Source: Marinobacter gudaonensis (GTDB lineage Bacteria > Pseudomonadota > Gammaproteobacteria > Pseudomonadales > Oleiphilaceae). Taken from it: a stretch of 64,000 nucleotides of DNA. The notes below the pieces were generated by a model. That model ran no database searches. It saw nothing but the letters and a program-made list of their open reading frames with translations, and was not told the DNA's origin. A program made the position numbers and the translations under genes. The stretch's first letter is position 1. Every line of letters starts with the position of its first letter. Positions 35,021 through 46,846 of this stretch are shown piece by piece. The stretch is taken from NCBI RefSeq assembly GCF_900115175.1, contig NZ_FOYV01000003.1:135553-199552 (forward strand), read 5' to 3'.

Positions 35021-35239
35021 ATGAGCCAGAACGATCTGGAGACCCGTCTGGAAGAGCTGGAAACGCGGCTCGCGTTCCAGGATGACCTGATCAATACCCT
35101 CAGTGAACAGGTGGCGAAACAGGAGATGGACATCCGGGAACTCTGGGAGGCGAAGCGCCTGCTGCATAAACAGCTCAAGGATGTCTCGCCGTCAAACATC
35201 AAGTCCGAGCAGGAAGAGACACCACCCCCGCATTACTGA
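35021..35239 (+). CDS. slyX: SlyX family protein
   Basis: 72 residues, almost entirely a short coiled coil (LETRLEELETRLAFQDDLI, then LSEQVAKQEMDIRELWEAK) with a Pro-rich end, PPPHY, as in SlyX proteins. Function in the family is unknown. ATG 35021 is 96 bases from the divergent cold-shock-domain frame end. A terminator follows at 35262. Confidence 0.92.
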   Translation: MSQNDLETRLEELETRLAFQDDLINTLSEQVAKQEMDIRELWEAKRLLHKQLKDVSPSNIKSEQEETPPPHY

Positions 35240-35261
35240 GGGTGACAGTCCCCTGAAACGG

Positions 35262-35293
35262 AAAAGGGAAGAGGATGGAACTCTTCCCTTTTT
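35262..35293. terminator. bidirectional intrinsic terminator
   Basis: AAAAGGGAAGAG (35262-35273) pairs with CTCTTCCCTTTT (35281-35292) around a 7-base loop. It separates the convergent slyX and dapE. Confidence 0.88.
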
Positions 35294-35317
35294 GTTTTCA
35301 GTGATCTGACCCGGAAA

Positions 35318-37469
<2,152 letters not shown>

Positions 37470-37523
37470 CTGATGGTTGCTCCTGTTGTCTGAAATTGCC
37501 TGTTCTCGGAATTGATAATGGAA

Positions 37524-37865
37524 TCAGTTGCGCCAGTTTGCCCATTCGTCGGCATTGAAGCCGACGGAGATCTCGCCGTCACGGTCGACGACCGGGCGTT
37601 TAATGATGGACGGATTTTCCAGCATGATGTCGTGGGCGCTTTGGGCGCTAATGGTATCACGAACCTCGTCGGGAAGTTTGCGCCAGGTGGTGCCGCGCCG
37701 GTTCAGCAGGGTTTCCCAGCCAACGGCCTGTTCCCATTGTGAGAGCCGATCACTATCCAGGCCGTCTTTCTTGAAGTCGTGGAACTCATGCCCGATGCCG
37801 TTTTCATCCAGCCACTTGCGGGCTTTTTTCACGGTGTCGCAATTCTTGATGCCGTAGAGCTTCAT
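37524..37865 (-). CDS. yffB: ArsC/Spx family reductase-like protein (YffB type)
   Basis: 113 residues with a thioredoxin-like fold. The N-terminus MKLYGIKNCDTVKKARKWL carries the single Cys of the family (GIKNCDTV), and IIKRPVVD holds the conserved cis-Pro region. Glutathione-linked reductase activity has been proposed for YffB; no specific role is proven. It overlaps dapC by 4 bases and is commonly found between dapC and dapD in pseudomonads, which supports the operon reading. Confidence 0.9.
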   Translation of the reverse strand: MKLYGIKNCDTVKKARKWLDENGIGHEFHDFKKDGLDSDRLSQWEQAVGWETLLNRRGTTWRKLPDEVRDTISAQSAHDIMLENPSIIKRPVVDRDGEISVGFNADEWANWRN

Positions 37866-39064
37866 GCCTTGTTTGCCTTTACGAATTCAACAATCCGGTG
37901 CGCGGCTTCCACGCACTCGTCCAGCGGAGCCACCAGGGCCATCCGCACGCGGTTTTCGCCCGGGTTGTGGCCGTTGACCGTTCGGGAGAGGTAGCGGCCG
38001 GGCAGTACATGAACGTTCTGCTGCGCTGACAGCTCACGGGCGAAGGTTTCGTCGTCCAGAGGCGTCTCTGGCCACAGGTAAAAGCCTGCGTCCGGAAAGT
38101 CCACCGCCATAACTTCTCGAAGAATCGGCACCACGGCCTCGAACTTGGCCCGATAGGCAGCGCGGTTCTCCCGCACATGGTCCTCGTCGTTCCAGGCGGC
38201 AATGCTCGCCAACTGGTTATGAATGGGCATGGCACAGCCATGGTAGGTGCGGTATTTGAGGTAGCCGTCGAGAATCCGGGCGTCGCCGGCGATAAAGCCG
38301 CTGCGCAATCCAGGCAGGTTGCTGCGCTTAGACAGGCTGTGGAAGACCACGCAGCGCGCGTAGTCGTCCCGGCCCAGAGCGGCACAGGTCTGTAGCAGGC
38401 CCTCAGGAGGGTTGCCTTCATCCGGGTAGAGTTCCGAATAGCACTCGTCGGATGCGACAATGAAATCGTGCCGGTCGGCCAGTTCAATCACCTTTGCCAG
38501 GGTTTCCCTGGGAATCACGGTGCCACTGGGGTTGCCGGGAGAGCAGAGAAACAGCACCTGGCAATCACGCCATGTACTTTCCGGCACATCATCGAAGTCC
38601 GGTATGAAGCCGTTGGAGCCGTCGCATGGCAGGTACACCGGGTCTGCCCCGGCCAGGAAAGCCGCGCCCTCGTACACCTGGTAGAAGGGGTTGGGACTGA
38701 CCACCTTCGCCGGTTTGCTGCTATCGACCACCGCCTGTACCAGGGAGAAAATCGCTTCCCGTGTACCATTGACCGGTACGATGTGGCGGGCCGCGCTCAG
38801 GCTGCCCGGAGCGAGGTTGAACCGCCGGGTTGCCCAGGCGCTGATGGCCTCGCGCAGCTCGTCGGTACCTCGCGTGGTGGGGTAGTTGGCAAGCTTGTCG
38901 AGGTTGTTGGCAAGCACGTTCTTGACGAATTCCGGCGACGGGTGCTTCGGTTCGCCAATACCCAGGGAAATCGGCCGGAGGTGCGTGGGCACGGTAATGC
39001 CGGCTTTCAGCTTGGCCAGTTTCTCGAACGGGTAGGGCTGAAGTCTGTCCAGGTTCGGATTCAT
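37862..39064 (-). CDS. dapC: N-succinyldiaminopimelate aminotransferase
   Basis: A PLP enzyme that converts N-succinyl-2-amino-6-ketopimelate with glutamate. 400 residues of the class I/II aminotransferase fold: substrate segment SLGIGEPKHPSPEFV, PLP-stacking NGTREAIF, NPFYQVYEGAA, FLCSPGNPSGTV (Asn), ASDECYSELY (Asp, Tyr) and the Schiff-base Lys in SLSKRSNLPGLRSGF. Context between glnD and dapD/dapE favours DapC over other aminotransferases. It overlaps glnD by 4 bases (39061-39064). Confidence 0.95.
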   Translation of the reverse strand: MNPNLDRLQPYPFEKLAKLKAGITVPTHLRPISLGIGEPKHPSPEFVKNVLANNLDKLANYPTTRGTDELREAISAWATRRFNLAPGSLSAARHIVPVNGTREAIFSLVQAVVDSSKPAKVVSPNPFYQVYEGAAFLAGADPVYLPCDGSNGFIPDFDDVPESTWRDCQVLFLCSPGNPSGTVIPRETLAKVIELADRHDFIVASDECYSELYPDEGNPPEGLLQTCAALGRDDYARCVVFHSLSKRSNLPGLRSGFIAGDARILDGYLKYRTYHGCAMPIHNQLASIAAWNDEDHVRENRAAYRAKFEAVVPILREVMAVDFPDAGFYLWPETPLDDETFARELSAQQNVHVLPGRYLSRTVNGHNPGENRVRMALVAPLDECVEAAHRIVEFVKANKA

Positions 39065-41706
39065 TGAATGTCGTCCAGCATTTTACAGAGATCTTGCTGC
39101 AGGTTGTGGCACACCGCGGGGTCCCTGAGTGGCTCGCCGTGTTCGTCGGTTACGAAGAACACGTCTTCCACTCGCTCCCCGAGGGTCGCAATCTTGGCGT
39201 TGGTAAGGCGAACCCGGTGCTCCAGCAGCACCTGGCCGATACGGGCCAGCAGGCCCGGCCGGTCCGGCGTAATGACTTCCATCACCGTGCGCTGGTTGAT
39301 GGTGTCGTTGGAGAAGGTCACCTCCGTCGGAAAGGCAAAATGTTTCAACTGCCGGGGCGTGCGACGATGGATGATGTCCGGATAGTCCTCCGGGTCGTCC
39401 AGCTCTTCGATCAGGCGCAGGCGCACGCGCTCTTTGCGGGCCGGGTCGATGCCCAGGGGCTGGCCTTTCTCGTCCAGAACCACGTAGGAGCTGATGGAGT
39501 AGGGCCCTTCGCTGGAGCTGATCCGGGCATCAACGATGTTCAGGTTCAACTGCTCCAGCACCGCGGTGGTGGCGGCAAACAGGGCCACCCGGTCCTTCAT
39601 ATAGATGATGATCTGAGAGTAGCCGTCGGTGGGGCCGCCCCGGGTGTCGCGGATCAGCACCAATGGGTCCGGGTTGTCGCCATGGCGGATGATTGCCGCG
39701 GTCTGCCAGGCGATATCGACGGTGGAGTCCTGGAGGAAGTAGTCCTCGTCGACGGTGTCCCAGATGGCGTCGATCTGCTCGTCCGACATGTTCTGGGCAT
39801 GGAGGATTTCCCGCGCTTCGGACTGGGTCGCCCGCACCCACTCCTGCCGGTCGATGGGCGTCTCGGTGCCACGGCGCAGGGCGCGCTTGGTCTCGATGTA
39901 GAGCTGTCGCAACAACGAGGCACGCCAGGTATTCCAGAGCTTGGGGTTAGTGGCGCTGATGTCGCAGACGGTCAGCACGTAGAGGTAATCCAGGTGCGCC
40001 TGGCTGGGCACCGCCCGGGCAAAGCCGTGAATGATGTCCGGGTCGGAGATGTCCTTGCGCTGGGCGGTCATCGACATCAGCAGGTGGTTTTCTACGAGCC
40101 AGGAGATCAACTGGGTGTCCCGTTCGCTCAGGTGGTGCCGCGCGCAAAAGGCCTCGGCGTCAATGGCGCCGAGTTCCGAGTGGTCTCCGCCCCGGCCCTT
40201 GGCCACGTCGTGGTAGATGCCGGCGATGTACAGGGTTTCCAGTTTCGGTAACCGGTGGATCAGGCGCGAGGCGAGCGGGTACTCGGTGCGGGCCTCGGCG
40301 CTCCCCAGGCGGACCATGTTGCGAATCACCCGCATGGTGTGGGCATCCACGGTGTAGATGTGGAACAGGTCGTGCTGCATCTGGCCGATGATCTGGCCGA
40401 ACTCCGGCAGGTACCGGCCCAGCACGTTGTATTTCTTCATGGCCGACAGGGTCTGGTCTAGCGCATGCGGGGTGCGCAGCAGCTCCATGAACAGCGTGGT
40501 GACGGCCAGGTCCGACCGGAAGGCGTCGTCAATCAGATGGCGGTGAGCCCGGAGCGAGCGGATGGTGGTGGCGCGAATGCCCTTGATCTCCGGGTGCTGG
40601 GCCATCAGCACGAAGATTTCCATAATGGCGTAGGGCGCGTAGGCGAACACCTGGTTGTTCACCGCCTCAATGTAGTAGTTGCGGATCTGGAACCGTTTGT
40701 TGATGGGCTGGATGGCGTCCTCGGACGAACTGCCGAGGATGGCTTCGTCGTAGTACTGCAGGATCACATCGGCCAGCTCGGCCAGTGCCAGTACCGTTCG
40801 GTAATAGGACTGCATCATCAGCTCGACGCCCAGGCGCTTGCCTTCATCCTTGTAGCCGAGCATCTGGGCCAGGGCACGCTGGTGGTCAAACAGCAGCCGG
40901 TTCTCGTTGCGATCCGCCAGTAGTTGGAGGCCAAACCGTAACTGCCAGAGGAAGGTTTCACCCTGGAACAGAATCTGGTGTTCCTCTTCGGTCAGGATGC
41001 TGAACCGGGTCAGGTCGGCGATGTTCTGCAGGCCAAAGTGGCGCTTGGTGATCCAGCCAATGGTCTGTATGTCGCGCAGGGCGCCGGGAGAACCCTTAAC
41101 ATTGGGCTCAAGGTTGTACTCTGTGTCGCCGTATTTCTCGTGGCGCTCCTTCTGTTCTTCCCGCTTGGCAATGAAGTAGTCGCGGTCGGTGCTGACATTG
41201 TCGGAATAGACTTGCTCGCTTAACTCACTGCGCAGCTCATCCGGGCCAGCAATGGTGCGTGTTTCCAGCAGATTGGTGAGGATGGTAACGTCTTCCCTGG
41301 CCGCAGCCTTGCTTTCCTTAATGCTGCGAACACTGTGCCCGATATCCAGTCGCAGATCCCAGAGCAGGGTTACGAAGGCGCCGAGGTCTTCCTGCCAGGC
41401 TTCGTCGATGCCGTTGCGGGTAAGAATCAGCAGGTCAATGTCCGAGTGGGGGTGCAGTTCTCCCCGGCCATAGCCACCGACGGCAATCAGGGCGATGTCG
41501 GAGGATTGGGCAAAGGGGTAGCGGTTCCAGATCAGCCGAAGCACGGTGTCGACGGTGTCGGCCCGGGAGTGGACAAGGGCACGGACATCCGCACCCTGCC
41601 GGAACGCCTCGGCATCCGCATTGTATCTCTCCTTTAATAGCTCACGTGCCGCCTTTACCGGAGAGGGGTCGTTACTGATGCGGGATTCCAGCTCGCTCAG
41701 GTCCAC
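39061..41706 (-). CDS. glnD: bifunctional uridylyltransferase/uridylyl-removing enzyme GlnD
   Basis: Senses glutamine and modifies the PII protein. 881 residues: a nucleotidyltransferase domain (GGYGRGELHPHSDIDLLIL, about residues 80-98), a helical GlnE-like region, an HD domain for UMP removal (IYHDVAKGRGGDHSELGA, about 488-505), and two C-terminal ACT domains (PDRPGLLARIGQVLLEHRV in the second). The start is GTG 41706, directly beside the map stop (41707-41709), so it is coupled to map. Confidence 0.97.
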   Translation of the reverse strand: MDLSELESRISNDPSPVKAARELLKERYNADAEAFRQGADVRALVHSRADTVDTVLRLIWNRYPFAQSSDIALIAVGGYGRGELHPHSDIDLLILTRNGIDEAWQEDLGAFVTLLWDLRLDIGHSVRSIKESKAAAREDVTILTNLLETRTIAGPDELRSELSEQVYSDNVSTDRDYFIAKREEQKERHEKYGDTEYNLEPNVKGSPGALRDIQTIGWITKRHFGLQNIADLTRFSILTEEEHQILFQGETFLWQLRFGLQLLADRNENRLLFDHQRALAQMLGYKDEGKRLGVELMMQSYYRTVLALAELADVILQYYDEAILGSSSEDAIQPINKRFQIRNYYIEAVNNQVFAYAPYAIMEIFVLMAQHPEIKGIRATTIRSLRAHRHLIDDAFRSDLAVTTLFMELLRTPHALDQTLSAMKKYNVLGRYLPEFGQIIGQMQHDLFHIYTVDAHTMRVIRNMVRLGSAEARTEYPLASRLIHRLPKLETLYIAGIYHDVAKGRGGDHSELGAIDAEAFCARHHLSERDTQLISWLVENHLLMSMTAQRKDISDPDIIHGFARAVPSQAHLDYLYVLTVCDISATNPKLWNTWRASLLRQLYIETKRALRRGTETPIDRQEWVRATQSEAREILHAQNMSDEQIDAIWDTVDEDYFLQDSTVDIAWQTAAIIRHGDNPDPLVLIRDTRGGPTDGYSQIIIYMKDRVALFAATTAVLEQLNLNIVDARISSSEGPYSISSYVVLDEKGQPLGIDPARKERVRLRLIEELDDPEDYPDIIHRRTPRQLKHFAFPTEVTFSNDTINQRTVMEVITPDRPGLLARIGQVLLEHRVRLTNAKIATLGERVEDVFFVTDEHGEPLRDPAVCHNLQQDLCKMLDDIQ

Positions 41707-42477
41707 TTAGAAGGATTCTTCCGTTCGCTTGGTCAGAACCTCGTGGCCGTCTGCGGTCACAAGGATGGTGTGCTCCCACTGTGCTGAAAGCTTGTGGTCC
41801 TTGGTTACCACTGTCCAGCCGTCGGGTAGCAGTTTGGTCTGGTACTTGCCCTGGTTGATCATCGGCTCGATGGTGAAGGTCATGCCTTCCTTCAGCTCCA
41901 TGCCGGTGCCGGGTTTGCCGTAATGCATCACCTGGGGCTCCTCGTGGAAGACAGCGCCAATACCATGGCCGCAGTAGTCCCTCACAACCGAATAACGATG
42001 CTTTTCGGCGTGCTGCTGAATGACGTGGCCAATATCGCCCAGTCGTGTGCCCGGCTTCACCAGTTCGATGCCCTTGTAAAGACACTCCTGCGTGATCTGG
42101 ATCAGGCGCTCGGTGCCTGGCTTGGGCTTGCCGACAATCCACATCTTGCTGGTGTCGCCGTGGTAACCATCCTTTATTACGGTGACGTCGATGTTCAGGA
42201 TGTCTCCGTCCTTCAGAATTTTCTTCTCGGACGGGATGCCGTGACAGATGACGTGATTCACCGAGGTGCAGATGGATTTTGGAAACCCTTTGTAGTTCAG
42301 CGGCGCCGGAATCGCTTTCTGTTCGTTGACTATATAGTCGTGGCAGATCCGGTCCAGTTCTTCGGTAGAAACGCCCGGCTTCACATGCTCGCCGATCATT
42401 TCAAGAACGTCGGCCGCCAGACGACCTGCAACGCGCATCTTTTCGATTTCTTCCGGAGTCTTGATCGATACCTGCAT
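41707..42477 (-). CDS. map: methionine aminopeptidase type I
   Basis: Removes N-terminal Met from new proteins. 256 residues of the pita-bread fold. Metal ligands occur in NIDVTVIKDGYHGDTSKMW (two Asp), YCGHGIGAVFHEEPQ (His), TFTIEPMI (Glu) and the C-terminal WEHTILVT (Glu). ATG 42477. It heads the minus-strand map-glnD-dapC group and is divergent from rpsB across 253 bases, as in most gammaproteobacteria. Confidence 0.97.
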   Translation of the reverse strand: MQVSIKTPEEIEKMRVAGRLAADVLEMIGEHVKPGVSTEELDRICHDYIVNEQKAIPAPLNYKGFPKSICTSVNHVICHGIPSEKKILKDGDILNIDVTVIKDGYHGDTSKMWIVGKPKPGTERLIQITQECLYKGIELVKPGTRLGDIGHVIQQHAEKHRYSVVRDYCGHGIGAVFHEEPQVMHYGKPGTGMELKEGMTFTIEPMINQGKYQTKLLPDGWTVVTKDHKLSAQWEHTILVTADGHEVLTKRTEESF

Positions 42478-42580
42478 TGGGTTTCCCGTCGATGTGTGTC
42501 AAACCGGCATTTTAAGGGGCCTGCTGCCCGGGTACAAGGAAGCGGACGCGCAAAAATAATGGCGTCCGATGGGCCGATTA

Positions 42581-42589
42581 TGGTATAAA
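42581..42589 (+). promoter_or_regulatory. extended -10 promoter for rpsB-tsf
   Basis: TGGTATAAA (extended -10; TATAAA at 42584-42589) is followed by a GC-only discriminator, CGCGCCCGC, the pattern of growth-rate-controlled promoters. No good -35 is present at the matching distance. The start would be near 42596, giving a leader of about 135 bases. Confidence 0.6.
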
Positions 42590-42595
42590 CGCGCC

Positions 42596-42730
42596 CGCTG
42601 GAAACGAATCCGGCAAATTCACACACGTGTCGACACGTTATCCCAGGGTGCCTGCTTCTGGTTTCAAGGAGTCAGGTTGGGATGATCGGACACGTGGAGG
42701 ACTAACCCGAAGCTAAAGAAGGTAACTATC
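42596..42730 (+). promoter_or_regulatory. rpsB leader, candidate S2-responsive 5' UTR
   Basis: The stretch between the predicted start and rpsB has no ORF and contains a 14-base palindrome, ACGTGTCGACACGT (42625-42638), and distant complementary pieces (GGTT near 42677, AACC near 42709). rpsB leaders in gammaproteobacteria are known targets of S2 autoregulation; that this one acts so is inferred. Confidence 0.4.
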
Positions 42731-43483
42731 ATGGCTCAGGTAAATATGCGTGACCTGCTGAAGGCAGGTGCTCACTTCGGTCACCAGACCCGCTACTGGA
42801 ACCCGAAAATGTCGAAGTTCATCTTCGGCGCCCGTAACAAGATTCATATCATCAACCTCGAGCAGACTGTTCCTGCCATGAACGACGCGCTGAAGTTCGT
42901 TCAGCAGCTGGCAGAGAACAAGAACAAGATCATGTTCGTTGGCACCAAGCGTGCCGCCGCCAAGATCATCAAGGAAGAAGCTGAGCGTGCTGGCCAGCCG
43001 TACGTGAACCACCGCTGGTTGGGTGGCATGCTGACCAACTACAAGACCATTCGTCAGTCCATCCGTCGCTACCGTGACCTGGAAACTCAGAGCCAGGACG
43101 GTACCTTCGACAAGCTGACCAAGAAAGAAGCCCTGGACCGCACCCGTGAAATGGACCGCCTTGAGCGCTCTATCGGCGGTATCAAGGACATGGGTGGCCT
43201 GCCCGACGCCATGTTTGTGATCGACGTGGATCACGAGCGCATCGCCATCAAGGAAGCCAACAAGCTGGGCATTCCGGTGATCGGTGTTGTCGATACCAAC
43301 AGTGATCCCGACGGCGTGGACTACATCATTCCGGGCAACGACGACGCCATCCGTGCGATCCAGATTTACGTGAAAGCCGTTGCTGATACCTGCATCGAAG
43401 CAGCCCAGTCTGCCGGTGCCGGTGCTGACGAGTTTGTTGAAGTCAGCGAAGACGCTGAGGGCGCTGCTCCGGCCGCTGAGTAA
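42731..43483 (+). CDS. rpsB: 30S ribosomal protein S2
   Basis: 250 residues with the complete S2 pattern: [54 protein letters not shown] and [19 protein letters not shown]. The Ala/Glu-rich tail ([11 protein letters not shown]) is typical. ATG 42731 follows AAGAAGGT. It is cotranscribed with tsf, 92 bases on. Confidence 0.98.
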   Translation: MAQVNMRDLLKAGAHFGHQTRYWNPKMSKFIFGARNKIHIINLEQTVPAMNDALKFVQQLAENKNKIMFVGTKRAAAKIIKEEAERAGQPYVNHRWLGGMLTNYKTIRQSIRRYRDLETQSQDGTFDKLTKKEALDRTREMDRLERSIGGIKDMGGLPDAMFVIDVDHERIAIKEANKLGIPVIGVVDTNSDPDGVDYIIPGNDDAIRAIQIYVKAVADTCIEAAQSAGAGADEFVEVSEDAEGAAPAAE

Positions 43484-43575
43484 CGCTTTACCTTCACGTT
43501 GAAGATCTGAGGTGCGCTCGCGGTGGTTGCGGGCGCTCCTTCCCACCGAATTCGGAACAGTTGAGAGGATTGAAC

Positions 43576-44445
43576 ATGGCTGCAATTACCGCTGCAATGG
43601 TCAAAGAGCTGCGTGAGCGTACCGGCCTTGGCATGATGGAGTGCAAGAAGGCGCTCGTAGAAGCCGAGGGCAGTGTTGACGCGGCAATCGAAGAGCTGCG
43701 CAAGTCTTCTGGTCTGAAGGCCGCCAAGAAAGCTGGCCGTACTGCCGCTGAAGGCGCTTCACTGATCAAGATCTCCGACGACAACACCGTGGCCTACATT
43801 CTGGAAGTGAATTCCGAGACCGACTTTGTTGCTCGTGACGACAACTTCCTGAACTTCGCCAATGAAGTGCTGGACGTTGCTTTCAGCAAGGGCGAAACCG
43901 ACGTTGCCAAACTGATGGATGGTGATCTGGAAGGCAAGCGCGAGGCGCTGGTACAGAAGATCGGCGAGAACATCACCGTACGTCGCATCGTCAAGGTTGA
44001 AGGTCCGGTTGTTGGTGGCTATGTGCACAGCAACAACAAGATCGCTTCCGTTGTGGCTCTGACCGCTGGCGATCCTGAGGTGGCTCGTGACATCGCCATG
44101 CACGCTGCGGCTGTTAACCCGCGTGTTGGCAAGCCGGAAGATATGCCGGCTGAAGAGCTCGAGAAAGAGAAAGAAGTCATCAAGGCCCAGCCGGATATGG
44201 AAGGCAAGCCTGCCGAGATCGTCGAGAAGATGATGGGCGGCCGCATCAAGAAGTTCCTCAAGGAGAACAGCCTTGTTGAACAGCCTTTCGTTAAAAACCC
44301 GGACCAGACCGTGGGCGAGCTGATCAAGTCCAACGGCGGTGAGCTGGTTGGGTTTGTTCGCCTGGAAGTGGGTGAAGGCATCGAGAAGGAAGAGGTGGAC
44401 TTCGCTGCCGAGGTTGCTGCTGCAGCTGGCACAGGCAAGGCCTGA
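43576..44445 (+). CDS. tsf: elongation factor Ts
   Basis: The nucleotide exchange factor for EF-Tu. 289 residues from ATG 43576 (AGAGGATTGAAC upstream); an in-frame TTG at 43561 is not needed. The signatures are [16 protein letters not shown] and [17 protein letters not shown] (with the TDFV that contacts EF-Tu). The core domain repeats and the C-terminal module ([20 protein letters not shown]) are complete. Two unusual hairpins follow before pyrH. Confidence 0.98.
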   Translation: MAAITAAMVKELRERTGLGMMECKKALVEAEGSVDAAIEELRKSSGLKAAKKAGRTAAEGASLIKISDDNTVAYILEVNSETDFVARDDNFLNFANEVLDVAFSKGETDVAKLMDGDLEGKREALVQKIGENITVRRIVKVEGPVVGGYVHSNNKIASVVALTAGDPEVARDIAMHAAAVNPRVGKPEDMPAEELEKEKEVIKAQPDMEGKPAEIVEKMMGGRIKKFLKENSLVEQPFVKNPDQTVGELIKSNGGELVGFVRLEVGEGIEKEEVDFAAEVAAAAGTGKA

Positions 44446-44458
44446 TCCTTCGTTCTGG

Positions 44459-44484
44459 CGCAGCGGGTCTTCGGGCTTGCTGCG
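44459..44484 (+). terminator. UUCG-capped hairpin after tsf (attenuator or RNA-stability element)
   Basis: The 11-bp stem CGCAGCGGGTC / GGCTTGCTGCG, with three G-U pairs, closes a C(TTCG)G tetraloop, one of the most stable RNA loops. No T-run follows, so it is not a standard intrinsic terminator. It may protect the rpsB-tsf mRNA end or reduce read-through. Confidence 0.6.
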
Positions 44485-44529
44485 TCACCTGAGTCTGCCA
44501 CGTTAGCCGGGTGTTCCGGCTCTCGTGGC

Positions 44530-44582
44530 GGGCTTGTATCTGAGATACCCCTTTTTGGGAGGAGTATGTCAGATACAAGCCT
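44530..44582 (+). promoter_or_regulatory. long inverted repeat upstream of pyrH
   Basis: GGCTTGTATCTGA (44531-44543) and TCAGATACAAGCC (44569-44581) are perfect 13-base complements. Inside them, ATACCCC and GGAGGAGTAT can extend the stem around a T-rich loop. It lies 51 bases before the pyrH ATG and overlaps no gene I accept (an open frame running into pyrH from 44525 is rejected). Confidence 0.75.
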
Positions 44583-44632
44583 GCAACGGATACCACGCCG
44601 GAGCGCAGCCAACAGACGACAAGGGGATCATC

Positions 44633-45361
44633 ATGCCGACTTCATCGAAAACCCAGCCCAGATACAAGCGTGTTCTACTCAAGCTCAGTGGCGAGGCCCT
44701 GATGGGGGAACACGATTTCGGTATTGATCCCAAAGTTCTCGACCGCATGGCCCTTGAAATCGGCGCGCTGATCGGCATCGGTGTGCAGGTTGGCCTGGTT
44801 ATCGGTGGCGGTAACCTGTTCCGCGGTGCGGCCCTGAACGCCGCCGGCATGGACCGGGTGACCGGCGACCACATGGGCATGTTGGCAACGGTCATGAATG
44901 GTCTTGCCATGCGCGATGCCCTGGAGCGCTCCAACATCCGTACCCGTGTAATGTCGGCCATTCCCATGAGCGGGATTGTTGAGCACTATGACCGCAGGCG
45001 CGCCGTTCGTGACCTCAAGGACGGCGATGTCGTGATTTTCTGTGCCGGTACCGGCAACCCGTTCTTCACCACGGATTCCGCGGCCTGCCTGCGGGGTATC
45101 GAGATCGAGGCGGACGCAGTACTGAAGGCCACCAAGGTGGATGGCGTATACTCAGCCGATCCGCATCTGGACACCAGTGCCGAGAAATACGATTACCTTA
45201 CCTACGATGAGGTGCTGGACAAGAAGCTCGGGGTGATGGATCTGACCGCTATCTGCCTGGCTCGGGATCATGGCATGCCCCTGCGGGTATTCGATATGAA
45301 CCGCCCGGGCGCTCTGACCCGCATCGTAACCGGCGAAAAAGAAGGTACACTGATTGAATAA
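44633..45361 (+). CDS. pyrH: UMP kinase
   Basis: Makes UDP from UMP; bacterial hexameric amino-acid-kinase fold. 242 residues from ATG 44633, 7 bases after AGGGG. The frame is open from 44525, but the first 36 residues translate the hairpin region and are unlike the family. Motifs are [37 protein letters not shown] and [19 protein letters not shown]. It is followed at 64 bases by frr. Confidence 0.97.
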   Translation: MPTSSKTQPRYKRVLLKLSGEALMGEHDFGIDPKVLDRMALEIGALIGIGVQVGLVIGGGNLFRGAALNAAGMDRVTGDHMGMLATVMNGLAMRDALERSNIRTRVMSAIPMSGIVEHYDRRRAVRDLKDGDVVIFCAGTGNPFFTTDSAACLRGIEIEADAVLKATKVDGVYSADPHLDTSAEKYDYLTYDEVLDKKLGVMDLTAICLARDHGMPLRVFDMNRPGALTRIVTGEKEGTLIE

Positions 45362-45425
45362 AACGGCTGTCCGATGCAGCAGCCTGATCAGCGAATGAAC
45401 TGACGAACGAATCGAGGATGATGAA

Positions 45426-45983
45426 GTGATTGACGACATCAAAGCAGAAGCCGAGAAAAAGATGAAGAAGAGCCTGGACGCTCTGCATTCGGCATTCAAC
45501 AAGATCCGGACCGGCCGCGCGCATCCGTCCATCCTGGACAGCGTCATGGTGAATTACTACGGCCAGGAAACACCGCTCAAGCAGGTGGCCAGTGTTAACA
45601 TCGAGGACAATCGTACCCTCACGGTATCGCCGTGGGAGAAGAACCTCGTGCCCACCATTGAGAAAGCGATCATGATGTCTGATCTGGGGCTCAATCCGGC
45701 CACCAGCGGTGACATCATCCGCGTGCCGATGCCCATGCTGACGGAAGAAACCCGCCGTGAAATGGTCAAGCAGGCCAAGGCGGATGCCGAGCACGGTCGG
45801 GTCTCTATCCGTAACGCCCGTCGTGATGCCAACAGCATGATCAAGGAACTGCTGAAGGAAAAGGAAATCACCGAGGACGACGAGCGCAAGGGTGAGGATG
45901 AGATCCAGAAGCTCACTGACCGCTACATCGCGGAAGTGGACAAAATGCTCAAGGCCAAAGAAGAGGACCTGATGGCGGTCTGA
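45426..45983 (+). CDS. frr: ribosome recycling factor
   Basis: Splits post-termination ribosomes with EF-G. 185 residues, the standard length: three-helix bundle segments [27 protein letters not shown], shown as [15 protein letters not shown], and domain [18 protein letters not shown], then [19 protein letters not shown]. The start is GTG 45426 after GAGGATGATGAA. Confidence 0.97.
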   Translation: MIDDIKAEAEKKMKKSLDALHSAFNKIRTGRAHPSILDSVMVNYYGQETPLKQVASVNIEDNRTLTVSPWEKNLVPTIEKAIMMSDLGLNPATSGDIIRVPMPMLTEETRREMVKQAKADAEHGRVSIRNARRDANSMIKELLKEKEITEDDERKGEDEIQKLTDRYIAEVDKMLKAKEEDLMAV

Positions 45984-46054
45984 CCCGCCGGGTTCACTTG
46001 CAAGCGAACTGATTGGCCGGGAGGGCAAGCTGTCCCGGCCGCACAGGGGATTTC

Positions 46055-46825
46055 ATGACGGGAACGGTATCCGCAGAGTTTCCGGTGTCGGCAGACAGTC
46101 GGCCCCGGCATGTGGCCATAATCATGGATGGTAACAATCGCTGGGCCAAGGCCCGCCGATTGAAGGGTGTAGCAGGCCACAAGGCCGGCGTGGATGCTGT
46201 CCGGGCGGTTGTGGAAACCTGTGCCCGTGCAGGCGTTGAAGTGCTGACCCTGTTCGCTTTCTCCAGCGAGAACTGGCGCCGGCCGAAGGACGAGGTCTCG
46301 GCGCTGATGAGATTGTTCCTGCTGGCGCTGGAGCGCGAAGTTCGCAAGCTCCACCGCAATAACATCTGTCTTCGTATCATCGGTGACCGTTCGGCCTTCA
46401 GTCCCACGCTTCAGGAGCATATGGCGGCGGCAGAAGAACTGACCCGCAACAACACTCAGATGACGCTGGTCATCGCCGCCAACTACGGCGGACATTGGGA
46501 CATCAGCCAGGCCACGCGCCAGATAGCCGAGAAGGTTCGGGCAGGGCAGATCGAGCCTTCCGATATCACCGACGACCTGATTCAGCAACACGTCAGTATC
46601 GGCGATCTTCCGGTACCTGACCTGATGATCCGCACCGCTGGTGAACAGCGCATCAGCAATTTCCTGCTTTGGCACCTCGCCTATACGGAACTGTACTTTT
46701 CACCGGTCTATTGGCCAGACTTCCAGCATGAGGAAATGCGCAAGGCGCTGGAGGCATACGCCGGTCGGCAGCGCCGTTTTGGCCAGACGGACGATCAGAT
46801 CGCCGCCAAGGCTCTACAACAATAA
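46055..46825 (+). CDS. uppS: undecaprenyl diphosphate synthase
   Basis: Condenses isopentenyl units into the C55 carrier lipid. 256 residues from ATG 46055 after CAGGGGATTTC; the upstream extension to 46013 is rejected. Motifs are HVAIIMDGNNRWAKAR (catalytic Asp), LFAFSSENWRRP and DLMIRTAGEQRISNFLLW with the conserved Arg/Ser, then YTELYFSPVYWPDF. It precedes cdsA by 21 bases. Confidence 0.97.
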   Translation: MTGTVSAEFPVSADSRPRHVAIIMDGNNRWAKARRLKGVAGHKAGVDAVRAVVETCARAGVEVLTLFAFSSENWRRPKDEVSALMRLFLLALEREVRKLHRNNICLRIIGDRSAFSPTLQEHMAAAEELTRNNTQMTLVIAANYGGHWDISQATRQIAEKVRAGQIEPSDITDDLIQQHVSIGDLPVPDLMIRTAGEQRISNFLLWHLAYTELYFSPVYWPDFQHEEMRKALEAYAGRQRRFGQTDDQIAAKALQQ

Positions 46826-46846
46826 CGAACGATAGCGACTTTACTC

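Noticed and set aside
39064..40251. 395-residue plus-strand open frame over glnD
   Set aside because: Antisense shadow of glnD; the sequence resembles no family and has no start signals.
44525..44632. N-terminal extension of pyrH by 36 residues
   Set aside because: It translates the inverted repeat; the family begins at the ATG 44633, which has its own ribosome site.
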